Positions 1-8,581 of a stretch of 12,049 bases of DNA are shown here, in pieces. Within the stretch, counting starts at the first letter, position 1. Every line of letters begins with the position of its first letter. The translations under genes and the position numbers were made by a program. Under the pieces are notes generated by a model. That model was not told where the DNA came from. It saw only the letters and a program-made list of their open reading frames with translations, and did not search any database. This DNA is from Clavulina sp. PMI_390 (taxonomy: Eukaryota > Basidiomycota > Agaricomycetes > Cantharellales > Hydnaceae): positions 157,763 to 169,811 of the forward strand of contig WIDE01000072.1 in the NCBI GenBank assembly GCA_015039315.1, given 5' to 3'.

Positions 1-2397
1 CTCCATAAGAGCTTTCACGTTCTCCTTGGATGGTTTCCGACCGAAAACGCGGAACGCTCGCGCATGAGTGTAGTTGATGATATCAGCGAGTTTGATCGTT
101 CCATCCTGAATGCCCTTGACCAAGTCCTCAGGGTCGAGGGTAGTATTCGGCAACTTGGTCGACGTAACTAGCGTGCAAGATCGCACAATCAGAGTTCAGA
201 AGATTTAGTTCATAGTCAGGACCAAATTCGTAGCAGAAAATAATCGAACGCCTGTAATCAAGGGCGCACAGAAGGACCGGAAGACTCACCAATAGCTTTT
301 TTCTTACTAAAAATGGAGGGCGGTTCAGCAGCAGCGGGGGAAACACCGTTCAGCCTTAGTATCGTCTCCATCAAGTAGGGATATATATTAACCCAGTCAG
401 CGACGACAATGTTGATACCAACATTTGGGCCCCAGCTATTCAACCAGCGGACAATCTGGGGATTATAATCATGAGCAATCGCACCAAGGGAGTTGAGCGG
501 GCCACCGGCTATGCCAGTCACGACAGTGGACGAATCAGGGGTAATTTGGCACTGTAAAACAAATGGAACATTTCCCGTGAATGGAAGCTCCTGATCAAGA
601 GCTTCCTTGAGGCCGGTGAGGTTCGCTTTGTCTGGCCACGGGGATGTGATAGCTGGGGTAACGTTCATGTTGCCTACGTTTGGCCAGAGAAAATTGTTAG
701 CCGCCACCGAAGCGTCGTCCGCGTAATAGACGATGATGCGCGCGTCGGTAGCCCAAAGGTCATTTAACGTGACACTGGTGTTAAAGCCATCGCTTCCACC
801 ATGATTCGACCCTATCGGGTTATACACCGCAAGGGACAAGGGGAATGCTTGAAGGAGGTCATAAATGAGGGCTCCGTGATCACCGTTAGCCATGGCATAG
901 AAATGATTGAATCCGAGGATAATAATCTCCTTCTCATTACCAGGGGTCGTCATGAATCCAGATACCTGGTTGATGAGATCATATATCGGCGCTGATACGA
1001 GGCCGTGGACGAATGCCATTGACCCTCCTCCGACCGCACCCTGAACGCACAGGTCGAAGTAGCGAACACCTGAGTTGAGTTGAGTCAAGAAATCATCGGG
1101 CTGAGAGATAGACCACAGCGCAATGATGTGGTTGACTACGATGGAGGGGAGGGGTAGTGCTTGGATGAGTGGGACATACCAAGGCAGGTCTTGGCCGATG
1201 GGAGAAAGGGGGATTATGGCATAGCTTCCCGAGTCATGAGAGCCAGGGATAGTGATCTGGCGAAGCATCCTGGGCCCTATATTAGCAGCGCTGTTGGCCA
1301 TCCACGGTCCTGCTGGCGTTGGAGGCACGGATTCGACGGCGACGCAATAGCCGTTAATACCGATGAAAACGTCTCCCTGCGCTTTTGTGTCAATAGCGAG
1401 GCGCGTTTCATGCTTCCCGAGTCCAGGGAGAGCGTTTACAGTGACAACGTGCCCATAATCGTCGAGGCTGTAAACGTAGCCATTGCAGCCAAAATAGGTG
1501 TAAAAGACACCAGATATAACATCAGTGATGTTAAATCCACAATCTACAGCGGTTTGAGTGTCAAATCAGTACGGTGCATTGGAGATGAGAACAATCAAAC
1601 CGACCTGGAAGACTCGTCCGGTAGATTGTCGAAATATCAGACGACTTCGCGGCGAATGCATAGCCGTTCAAACCAACGAATAGCGCACCCCCATCTTGGC
1701 GAAGGCAGAGGCGGCATTCGGCCTTCCCAGTACCATCCATGCCGTTCTGATCCGTGACTTCACCTGTGGACGCGTCAATTTTATATAGGTAGCCGTTGCA
1801 GGCAGCATAACAGCAACCCTCCCCTCCAGTCACGCTCGTAATGGCATATCCGCAGTCAGGGAGGCTCGTCTGCCAATCCGTGCTAAGGCTGGATGAGTCG
1901 AGGCCAAGGGCGTATCCATTGATACCAACAAGGAGGACGTCGGCAGCGAAGGTGAGGGAGAGGCGAGTTTCATGCTCTCCTCGGCCAGAAAGAGAGTTCA
2001 TCTTCTGTATCTCGCCATCGGATACGTTGTAGGAATAGACGTAGCCATTACACGCCGCGTAGCCGACACCCCCTCCACCCGCCGCAAATACGTTAACGAG
2101 GTTATATCCGCATTTTGGAAGACTTTTTTCCCACCATGTGTCGAGGTTAGAGGAGTTCAGGCCGAGGACATAACCATCAATACCGACTATCAATGTCCAG
2201 CCGTTGTCGGAGATAGCAAGGCGAACTTCTTTATTACCACGGCCAGATAAACCGTTCTGGTAGAGGACATTCCCTGTTCCTATATCGAGGAGATAGACAT
2301 ATCCGTTGCACGCCGCGTAAACCTTGGAGCCAGAGACAAGGGTGGAGGTGACATGAAATCCACAGTCTGGGAGACTGGTTTGCCAGGATGTAGACAT
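1..2397 (-). CDS. Gene A: beta-propeller / PI-PLC X-like phosphodiesterase, 3' end cut off by window edge
   Basis: Three exons on the minus strand: 2397-1605, 1543-290 and 167-1 (continuing outside the window). They join in frame for 738 codons without a stop. Residues 7-340 hold four repeats of about 84 aa, each opening with SLPxCG and containing a GCNGYVY or ACNGYVY strand; this predicts an eight-bladed PQQ-like propeller. Residues about 345-665 match the PI-PLC X family, with IPGSHDSGSY (His367, Asp368) and FVHGL (His444). These enzymes cleave phosphoinositide or GPI head groups by acid/base catalysis using two histidines. The position of the conserved Arg in RYFDLRVQ is Cys430 here, and the Asp of ILDFNHFY is Gly475, so activity is doubtful. 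The tail exon begins at residue 683 and is homologous to those of B and C. No signal peptide is seen. The start is the first ATG aligning with the starts of B and C. The fold is inferred from motifs; the architecture is certain from three-way comparison. Confidence 0.88.
168..289 (-). other. Gene A intron 2 (122 bp)
   Basis: The donor is GTGAGT and the acceptor GCTAG, with a CTGAC branch-like motif in TCCTGACTA that gene C also has. It is phase 1 and separates the PI-PLC-like domain from the helical tail exon. Confidence 0.88.
1544..1604 (-). other. Gene A intron 1 (61 bp)
   Basis: The donor is GTCGGT and the acceptor CTGTAG. Removal joins SLP to DCGFNI, completing the first residues of propeller repeat 4. 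It is phase 1, splitting an Asp codon, exactly as in B and C. Without splicing the frame ends at the TGA at about 1561. Confidence 0.9.
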
Positions 2398-2470
2398 GTA
2401 GAAGGCGGATTTGGCCGTATAGAGCTAGGTGGGGGTCACCAGAGTTCTGTAACATGAAGGATAGAACCTG

Positions 2471-2476
2471 CTATAT
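2471..2476 (-). promoter_or_regulatory. TATA-like element of gene A
   Basis: On the minus strand this reads TATAG within GTAGATATAGCAGG, 74-80 bp before the ATG at 2397. The distance matches the TATA-like elements of B and C. The match to consensus is weaker than in B. Confidence 0.45.
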
Positions 2477-2502
2477 CTACCCCAGTTGAATATCCTGAAT
2501 GG

Positions 2503-2650
2503 GTAAGCCTTAGAGCACATGCACAGACGATACAGCACTTACTGGGACAGCTTTGGACAATCTCGTTTTAACAACTATATCAAACATCGGGTTCACTTCA
2601 CCGCACCCAAAGCGAGCTATCTGGGCTAGATTGGCCGCCGAGAAAATCTC
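2503..2650 (-). repeat. Proximal upstream block shared by genes A and C, A copy
   Basis: It contains CTTACTGGGA, CTTTGGxCxATCT and CTGGGCTAGATTG in the same order as 11170-11314. It ends about 105 bp before the gene A start codon. The middle of the block is more diverged than its ends. Confidence 0.55.
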
Positions 2651-2953
2651 GCATTGCTACAATTCATGGACCTCGGCCACAACATCAATTGGCAAGAATT
2701 ACATTATCGTCGGTCTACAGGAGGCTAGATGGAGTAGCCGGCCATGATTGAGTGGGAGATAATGCCATCAGAGCTGGTCTCATGTCCGGGCGAGGTAAAG
2801 AAGAGTCACATCATCACCAGGCACGGCCGGTTCATAGAATGGATGTCATAGTATATATTTCGTCCCCTAGACACTAGTATGAGTCACTGGGTGACAGTTA
2901 GCGAATGTAGGCCCCGGAGCTGCGCGTACGCGTAATTTGGAAGTTGCGGCCGA

Positions 2954-3057
2954 GGGATTTTCCAGCAGGGTGTCAGATGTGAGGACCTGGGCAGATGCGA
3001 AGGTGGGAGGGGGATTGTCCCAGAAAATGAGATGAGGCGTGTAATTTCGGATGGAAC
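2954..3057 (-). repeat. Upstream block shared by genes A and B, A copy
   Basis: This roughly 104 bp block aligns with 7424-7525. Anchors in order are GGATTTTCCAG, CAGATG, CAGAAAA, then the distal element at 3031. Spacing between anchors is kept to within a few bases, which points to duplication of the promoter with the gene. Confidence 0.5.
3031..3057 (-). promoter_or_regulatory. Conserved distal upstream element, gene A copy
   Basis: The plus-strand sequence GATGAGGCGTGTAATTT plus about 10 bases matches elements upstream of B and C. It starts 634 bp before the gene A start codon. The function is inferred only from position and conservation. Confidence 0.5.
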
Positions 3058-4365
3058 GTGGGCCCCGCGCCGAACCTGTGCGCAAGGGGGGCTCGGAATT
3101 ACTGTCACGGACCCGATGCCGACGCGTGACAGGTGTGACGGCCCTCCTCGCTAGAGGTCGATCCAATCAAGGGACCGTCTACAGGGCTACTGCAGGGTAT
3201 ATTTAGTAGTATCTTGAGCGACTATTCATAATGCTTGAAGACCACTTTCTTCATTGGTTGCTGAGATCCCGAAAATTTGGGTCTGCGGATGGACACAGTC
3301 ACCCGTAGGAACTGTCACGACTGAATGGCAAACTGAATCAGTGTCACCGTGACATAACTCCGGCGCTTAACGAGCGTGACAGCGTTCCCGAGCCTTGTCT
3401 GGGTATTTTGGAGACTTACGGACATGTGCAATGGTCTAATGGGGTGATTTTGGTCTGGTCTATGGCTTACGTCACTCTGTGCAGTCCCGAGCCCCCCTTG
3501 CCTGTGCGTCTAGGTTAAGTTTTGCGCATAATTCTGCATTGGAATATAGCAAGTGGGACGAAGCATATCCAACACACTTTCCGGACTGGTGTACCGAACC
3601 CCAGCTCTAGGGCGCTTAAACCACGTGCCTCGGAACCGAATAAATTTGCTATTGCCACAACACCCACAGTTCTTTGTTTCGTGCCGCTCCGGGGGCTTAA
3701 TTCAAGTTTCGGTGATTGCGAATGAGAAGAATGGAAGGTGTCCAAATAACTGGCTTGGCAAAGATGACTTTCGATCGGTATAAAGGTTTGAACAAGTTCT
3801 TCGTGGAGAATTGTCCCCGCTAAACATCGATACTTAAACCAACGAGCATCAGTCATATTTACCTCTCGGCCCACACATCGCCCCAAATGAGTTACGGCCC
3901 CGCTCCTCAGACATACTATCGGCAAAACTACTTGGCGACGTTTCCCCATTGATATATACAAGCAGGTAGTGCCTCTAATCGGGGGGGTCAGTTGGCTAGC
4001 TCTGCCTTCGCCCGGCCCAAGGGATAAGACAGTGGCAATAAAGCTTAAAGTCCCTAGATTTGTGAGCTTAGCATCCCGAATAAGTCGTAAAACGTCGGTG
4101 GCTCCTGAACCGCCCGGTGAATCAATCACGCTATCAATCCATCAACGTCATGCGCGTGCCGCGATTGGGAGTAAGAAAGGGATCGTATTAGGGTTGGTGG
4201 TAAAGTGCGTTCTGCCTCGGTTTATGGAAAAGCGCAAGATTCTGAGTAGATCAAAAGTAGTCACGAGAAACCGAAGGAGTGGAGAACAGGAGATTCAGAG
4301 AAGAGATAGTCCAGAAACGGAAACCAAGGACCCGAAACCAGTGGCCAAACAGCGCCTAAGAGTCT

Positions 4366-6849
4366 TCACATCTTCATCTCCCCCATCTTCTTCTCCAACT
4401 TCGCAGGGTCGTGGACAACAGCTGGCTTCCGTGAAAGCTTGCTCTGCCCCACCTCGGATCCCTCAACAAACTCCTGCAGTTGCATAAGAGCTTTCACGTT
4501 CTCCTTGGATGGCTCCCGGCCAAAAACGTGGAACGAGCGAGCATGGGTACGGCTGATGACATCGGCGAGCTTGATGGTGCCATCCTTGAGGCCCTTGATG
4601 AGATCATCAGGGGTGAAGACGCCATTCGACGTAGTCGCCGGCGCAGCTGGCGAGTGGAGTGATGTGTGGATGAGGCAAAGAAGTTCAAGGAGAGGTGGTC
4701 AGCATAAGGTAGAACTGGAAGACTGGAGACGACCATAAATAAAAAGGGAAAACTCACCATTCGCACCCACTTCGCTGACGGTAGCGGGAATGGTTATACC
4801 ATCCATCCCCAAAATGGTCGAAATCAATGTGGGATATTGGGTAATCCAGTCGGCGATGACAATGTTAATGCCAACGTTGTTGCCCCAACCATTCAGCCAC
4901 TGAATAATCAGAGGGTTACCACCCTCTGCAAACGCGCCGAGAGAATCGTAGGTGCCTCCGGCTATGCCTAAAGCGATGTCGGTCTTGTCTGGAGTCACTT
5001 GGCACTGCAAAACGAAAGGGATCACTCCTGTATAAGGAAGCTCCCCATCGAGAGCTGTCTTGATGTCAGCGAAGTCCGACTTGTCGGGCCATGGGGACGT
5101 GATGGCCGGGCCGAGTTTGCTATCATAATTGGGCCAAAGGATGTTGTTATCCGCGACCGAAGGATCGTCCCTGTAGAACACGATGATACGCGCACTGCTG
5201 TTCCAGAGATCGTTGAATGTGACATTGGCGTTGAAGCCACTACTTGCAGTGTTCGAACCTGACGCGTTATAGATAGCGAGAGAATTGGGGAACGTGGACT
5301 TGAGGAGATTAATGAGGCTTGTATGGTCGGGGCCGCTCATGGAGTAGAAATGATTGAAATCAAGAATAACCACTTCCTTCTCGTAACCAGAGATCGATAG
5401 GAACGTAGAGAGTTGGCTCATCAAATCCGACACTGGCGCGGACTGAAGGCCATGGACGAAGTTCAGGGATCCTCCGCCTTGGACGCGCAAGTCAAGGTAA
5501 CGAACCCCTGCCTTAAGTTGAGTAAAGAAGTTGTCGCACTGAGCGATGGACCAAAGGGCGATAATTTCCTTGATTACGATGGCAGGGAGGGGAAGTGCCT
5601 CGATGAAGTTGACATACCATGGCAAATCTGCGCCGACGGCAGACAGAGCATTCATCGCATAGGTGCCGGAGTCATGCGTGCCAGGGATAGCAATCTGGCG
5701 AAGCATCTTGGGCCCGAGGGCGGCGGAGTTGGCCGTCATCCATGGACCCGACTGAGGGGGAGGAACAGGGACGAGGCCAGCAGAATAGCCATTGATCCCA
5801 GCAAAAACGTGCTCCTCGGCTTCTGTATCGATAGCCAGCCGCGTCTCGTGTAGGCCGAGACCAGGAAGCGTGTTTCTGCCTTTCACATTGCCACCCTCAT
5901 CGAGGCTGAAGACATAGCCATTGCAGGCGTAGTATGTGAATAAGTCACCAGAAACAACGTTGGTGGTGGCGAAGCCACAGTCTAGAGTGGATCATGCGCA
6001 CAAAGTGTTTTGTTAGTGGGGTAGATTGCAATGAGATTAGTCAGACAAACCTGGGAGGCTCGTCTTATAAATCGTCGAAATATCGGAGGTTTTCACTGCA
6101 AGAGCATAGCCATTGATGCCGATAAACAGCGCGCCGGCATCTTTGCGCAGAGCAAGGCGACCCTCATTTAGCCCCGTACCACTCATGTTATTCTCGTGAG
6201 AGACACCACCCTTGGAGGCGTCGAGCATGTACAAGTAGCCGTTGCAGGCAGCATAGCAACAGCCTTCACCTCCAGCCACGCTCGTGACAGCATACCCACA
6301 GCCAGGGAGGCTCGTTTGCCAGTTCGTGCCGAGGCTAGACGGGCTAAGACCAAGAGCATACCCATCGATACCGACGAGGAGCACGTCCGCGGCGAGCGTG
6401 AGGGCGAGGCGGGTTTCATGATCGCCTCGGCCGGACAGGCTATTCTTGTGCTGGATGGAGCCATTGGAGATATTGAACGAGTAGACATACCCGTTGCACG
6501 CTGCGAAGCCAGTGGCACCACCTCCAGCAGTGAGAACGTTCACGAGGTTGTAGCCGCATCCTGGGAGACTGGTTTGCCAGTTCGTGCCAAGGGTGGAGGA
6601 GTTGAGGCCCAAGACGTAGCCATCCGTGCCAACGATCAAGGTGGATCCATCGTCGGAGATGTCAAGGCGAACCTCATTGTTGCCACGGCCGGAGAGACCG
6701 TTCTCATGAACGACTTTTCCTGTTGTGGAATCAAGAAGATAAACGTAACCATTGCACGCGGCGTACACATTGGTGCCGGAGACGAGGGTAGAGGTCACCT
6801 CGTACCCACAGCCTGGAAGGCTGGTCAACCAAGAAGATTGGAGAGACAT
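4366..6849 (-). CDS. Gene B: beta-propeller / PI-PLC X-like phosphodiesterase, complete
   Basis: Three exons on the minus strand: 6849-6051, 5981-4758 and 4646-4366, totalling 2304 nt (767 aa plus TGA). The four propeller repeats span residues 9-92, 93-178, 179-262 and 263-340; the fourth is interrupted by intron 1 at Asp267. The PI-PLC X-like barrel spans about 350-660, with IPGTHDSGTY (His369, Asp370), DLRVQ (Arg432), FVHGL (His443) and ILDFNHFY (Asp474). All expected catalytic-motif residues are present, so this copy is predicted active on a phosphoinositide-type substrate, though the real substrate is unknown. The segment between Arg432 and His443 is three residues shorter than in A and C. 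Residues 675-767 form a Lys/Glu-rich helical tail with no family I recognise. The start MSLQ shares its surrounding bases (GAGAGACAT on the plus strand) with gene C. There is no signal peptide or membrane helix. Confidence 0.92.
4647..4757 (-). other. Gene B intron 2 (111 bp)
   Basis: The donor is GTGAGT and the acceptor CGCCAG, with a GCTGACC branch-like motif. It is phase 1 and joins the barrel exon to the tail exon, which reads on to the TGA at 4366. Confidence 0.9.
5982..6050 (-). other. Gene B intron 1 (69 bp)
   Basis: The donor is GTTTGT and the acceptor CTCTAG, with a CTAAC branch-like motif in CCACTAACA. Removal restores SLPDCGF at the start of repeat 4 (phase 1). Confidence 0.92.
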
Positions 6850-6928
6850 TGAGAAGCTAAGGCGAATTGATCTGAGAAGATGCTTGGGATGTGTTGGAGT
6901 GATCCAGCAACGTCCGCTGGCTCACGCC

Positions 6929-6935
6929 TTATATA
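6929..6935 (-). promoter_or_regulatory. TATA box of gene B
   Basis: On the minus strand this is TATATAA within GGGTATATAAGGC, a consensus TATA box 80 bp before the ATG at 6849. It implies a 5' UTR of roughly 50 bases. Confidence 0.65.
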
Positions 6936-7423
6936 CCCTTGAACGAGACTGTTGTTGGGAAAAAGCCAATAGTACGCGGCCATGACACGCAGTACGTACT
7001 CGAGTCCATCCGGGAGGTCTTTTCCTGGGTTTATTCTGTACATCGGGGCGCGGAGGACCGAACGCACTCTTACGCCGTCGGACCACCCCTCACAGAGAGA
7101 ACCGACTTGGTGAGAAAAACTCGCTTAGCTGAGATTTATGTAAAGATGAGTAGACCAGATCTTTGAAATAATCTAATCGGTGTAGTTTTGAGGGCTAAAG
7201 TGGCCTTGGCGACTAAATTTAGATCGGAGCCCAGCCCCAGCAATCCGAGCCTCAAACTTTCTCCCTAGGACTGTGAGCCTGTGGAATGATTGAATTTACG
7301 GATAATGGTCCAAAAAGATCAGCCAGATACGTTCTCAAATGTGGGGGGTGAGGTTGCTCCTCCATGACGAAAGTTGTGCATGAACTCCTGAGTGACGTGT
7401 AGGCGCAATCCGGGTCGGGGTGC

Positions 7424-7525
7424 TGCGGATTTTCCAGTCATAACAGATGATAGGGGCCTTGAAGATCCTTCGGGACTGTGAGACTACCAGAAAAGATGGA
7501 TGAGGCGCATAATTTTGGGCGGGAT
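7424..7525 (-). repeat. Upstream block shared by genes A and B, B copy
   Basis: This is the counterpart of 2954-3057, with GGATTTTCCAG, CAGATGAT and CCAGAAAA before the distal element at 7499. I could not find the GGATTTTCCAG part in front of gene C. Confidence 0.5.
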
Positions 7526-7538
7526 GAAACTTCCGTTC
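7499..7538 (-). promoter_or_regulatory. Conserved distal upstream element, gene B copy
   Basis: The plus strand begins GATGAGGCGCATAATTTT and runs on to AACTTCCGTTC. It is about 80% identical to the gene C copy across 40 bp and matches the gene A copy in its first half. It starts 650 bp before the gene B start codon. Confidence 0.55.
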
Positions 7539-8581
7539 TAAGTGTACGTCCCAGGACCGTTCAACATAGCGGGTGAATCACTACGCATCAGATCGACCAG
7601 TGGTGACACATCAATTTATCGGCTGTCAGCATCAGATCCAGTAGTCAGTACGCGTGAGGAGGAGAGGGGCTTCACGAGCTCAGAGGGAGGATGATGGACC
7701 GTTTCTATGTCCTGACGGACGAGAGCGGCCACAATATGGGCATTAGAGGTGTAGTGGAGCTCTCCCCCAGCTTTAGTTTCCTCGTAGATATCGTTCACCG
7801 CAACTCGGTGTGAGGTCAAAGCACGGGCGCAGAATTTGATATGGTGTGTTAGGCCCAGCGCCTATAGTACCAGATTCCCACGAGCTGATGCTCATCCGCT
7901 TGGCGGCGATTCTGGAGACGACTCAAGAGATCTTTGACTACTTGTCATATAATTTGAGACCAGAGAAACCCGGAATCTGTTTTTTTTATTAGCCTAATCT
8001 AGGCATCTTCCTATGCTCCTTAAGTGCCAGGCTGTCATGCCACGTCCTCGCTCATGTGCACGTGTGCATTGTGCTCACAACGCCTAAGAGCCTTCTGCTC
8101 TTCTATCTATCACTCATTCTTAGCCAACTCATATCTTAATCTAACATTCTATGACATTAGGAGAGTCCTCTTTCTGGCAGTTATCTTGGATTTCGGAACG
8201 CCCCTCTTAAGTCTGTTATAGGTTGACATTATGAACGCCAGGTATTCCATTTATACACTTTCGGACTCGCGGTCCGACCTCGCGTTCGCCTTGTCCATGT
8301 ATGTGGAAGCCATTGAGCCAGAGATGGTAGTTAGCTGAGGCGTTCAACTCTGGAAATAACTACTTGGGACGAGAGCGATGTAACGGCATCAATGAATCAA
8401 AGAGGTGAATTCGCGACATACATGGGTGACGTTCAATGTACAGTGAAGCGGGTTAAAGTTATTTTGAGATATTTTCTGCTAAAAACGATTCAAGCAGCCA
8501 GCAACCAGAAAAGGTCAGAACCAAAACAAAGCAACTGATAGAACGAGACGGGCAGAACACGTTGAGAAATGGTGCAAAAGC

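Larger units (their letters stand above)
2891..3381. promoter_or_regulatory. Cluster of TGTCAC/GTGACA hexamers
   Basis: Seven copies of one hexamer, counting both orientations, start at 2891, 3103, 3126, 3313, 3342, 3349 and 3376. Two of them form the inverted repeat TGTCAC-C-GTGACA at 3342-3354. Chance would give about 0.24 copies in a stretch this long. A transcription-factor binding cluster upstream of gene A is the simplest reading. Confidence 0.4.
2398..4365. other. Intergenic region between genes A and B
   Basis: This stretch holds the gene A promoter elements listed separately, the hexamer cluster, and the unseen 3' UTR of gene B near 4365. A CACGTG E-box lies at 3622-3627. Open frames are present, such as a 204-codon minus-strand frame at 4129-3515, but that frame starts with GTG and matches no family I know. 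I see no supported gene, RNA or mobile element. Confidence 0.6.
6850..8581. other. Intergenic region between genes B and C
   Basis: The part near 6850-7540 carries the gene B TATA box and upstream blocks. The rest (about 7540-8581) includes a T-run at 7980-7987, a pyrimidine-rich plus-strand stretch near 8096-8155, a CACGTG at 8059-8064, a 6-bp hairpin at 8261-8277 and the gene C 3' UTR. No gene is supported here. A 35-residue plus-strand frame at 8231-8338 is too short to call. Confidence 0.6.

Noticed and set aside
1161..1757. Plus-strand open frame of 198 codons
   Set aside because: It is antisense to exons 1 and 2 of gene A and runs through its intron. It has no motifs, and the minus-strand frame is conserved in three paralogues.
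1..2397. Reading gene A as a frameshifted pseudogene because its frame is broken at 1561 and 258
   Set aside because: Both breaks coincide with introns that have proper donor and acceptor sites at the positions and phase found in B and C.
2234..2455. Possible upstream open frame overlapping the gene A start
   Set aside because: Its ATG is only about 16 bp from the TATA-like element, so it probably lies upstream of the transcription start. B and C show no equivalent.
5413..5853. Plus-strand open frame of 146 codons
   Set aside because: It is antisense to the barrel exon of gene B, with no independent support.
6196..6852. Plus-strand open frame of 218 codons
   Set aside because: It is antisense to propeller exon 1 of gene B. 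Such frames arise from the codon bias of the repeats.
7616..7819. Minus-strand 67-codon frame
   Set aside because: It is short and unrecognised, and has no matching sequence in the other intergenic regions.
8231..8338. Plus-strand 35-residue open frame after a pyrimidine-rich stretch
   Set aside because: It is too short, with no homologue recognised and no clear promoter.
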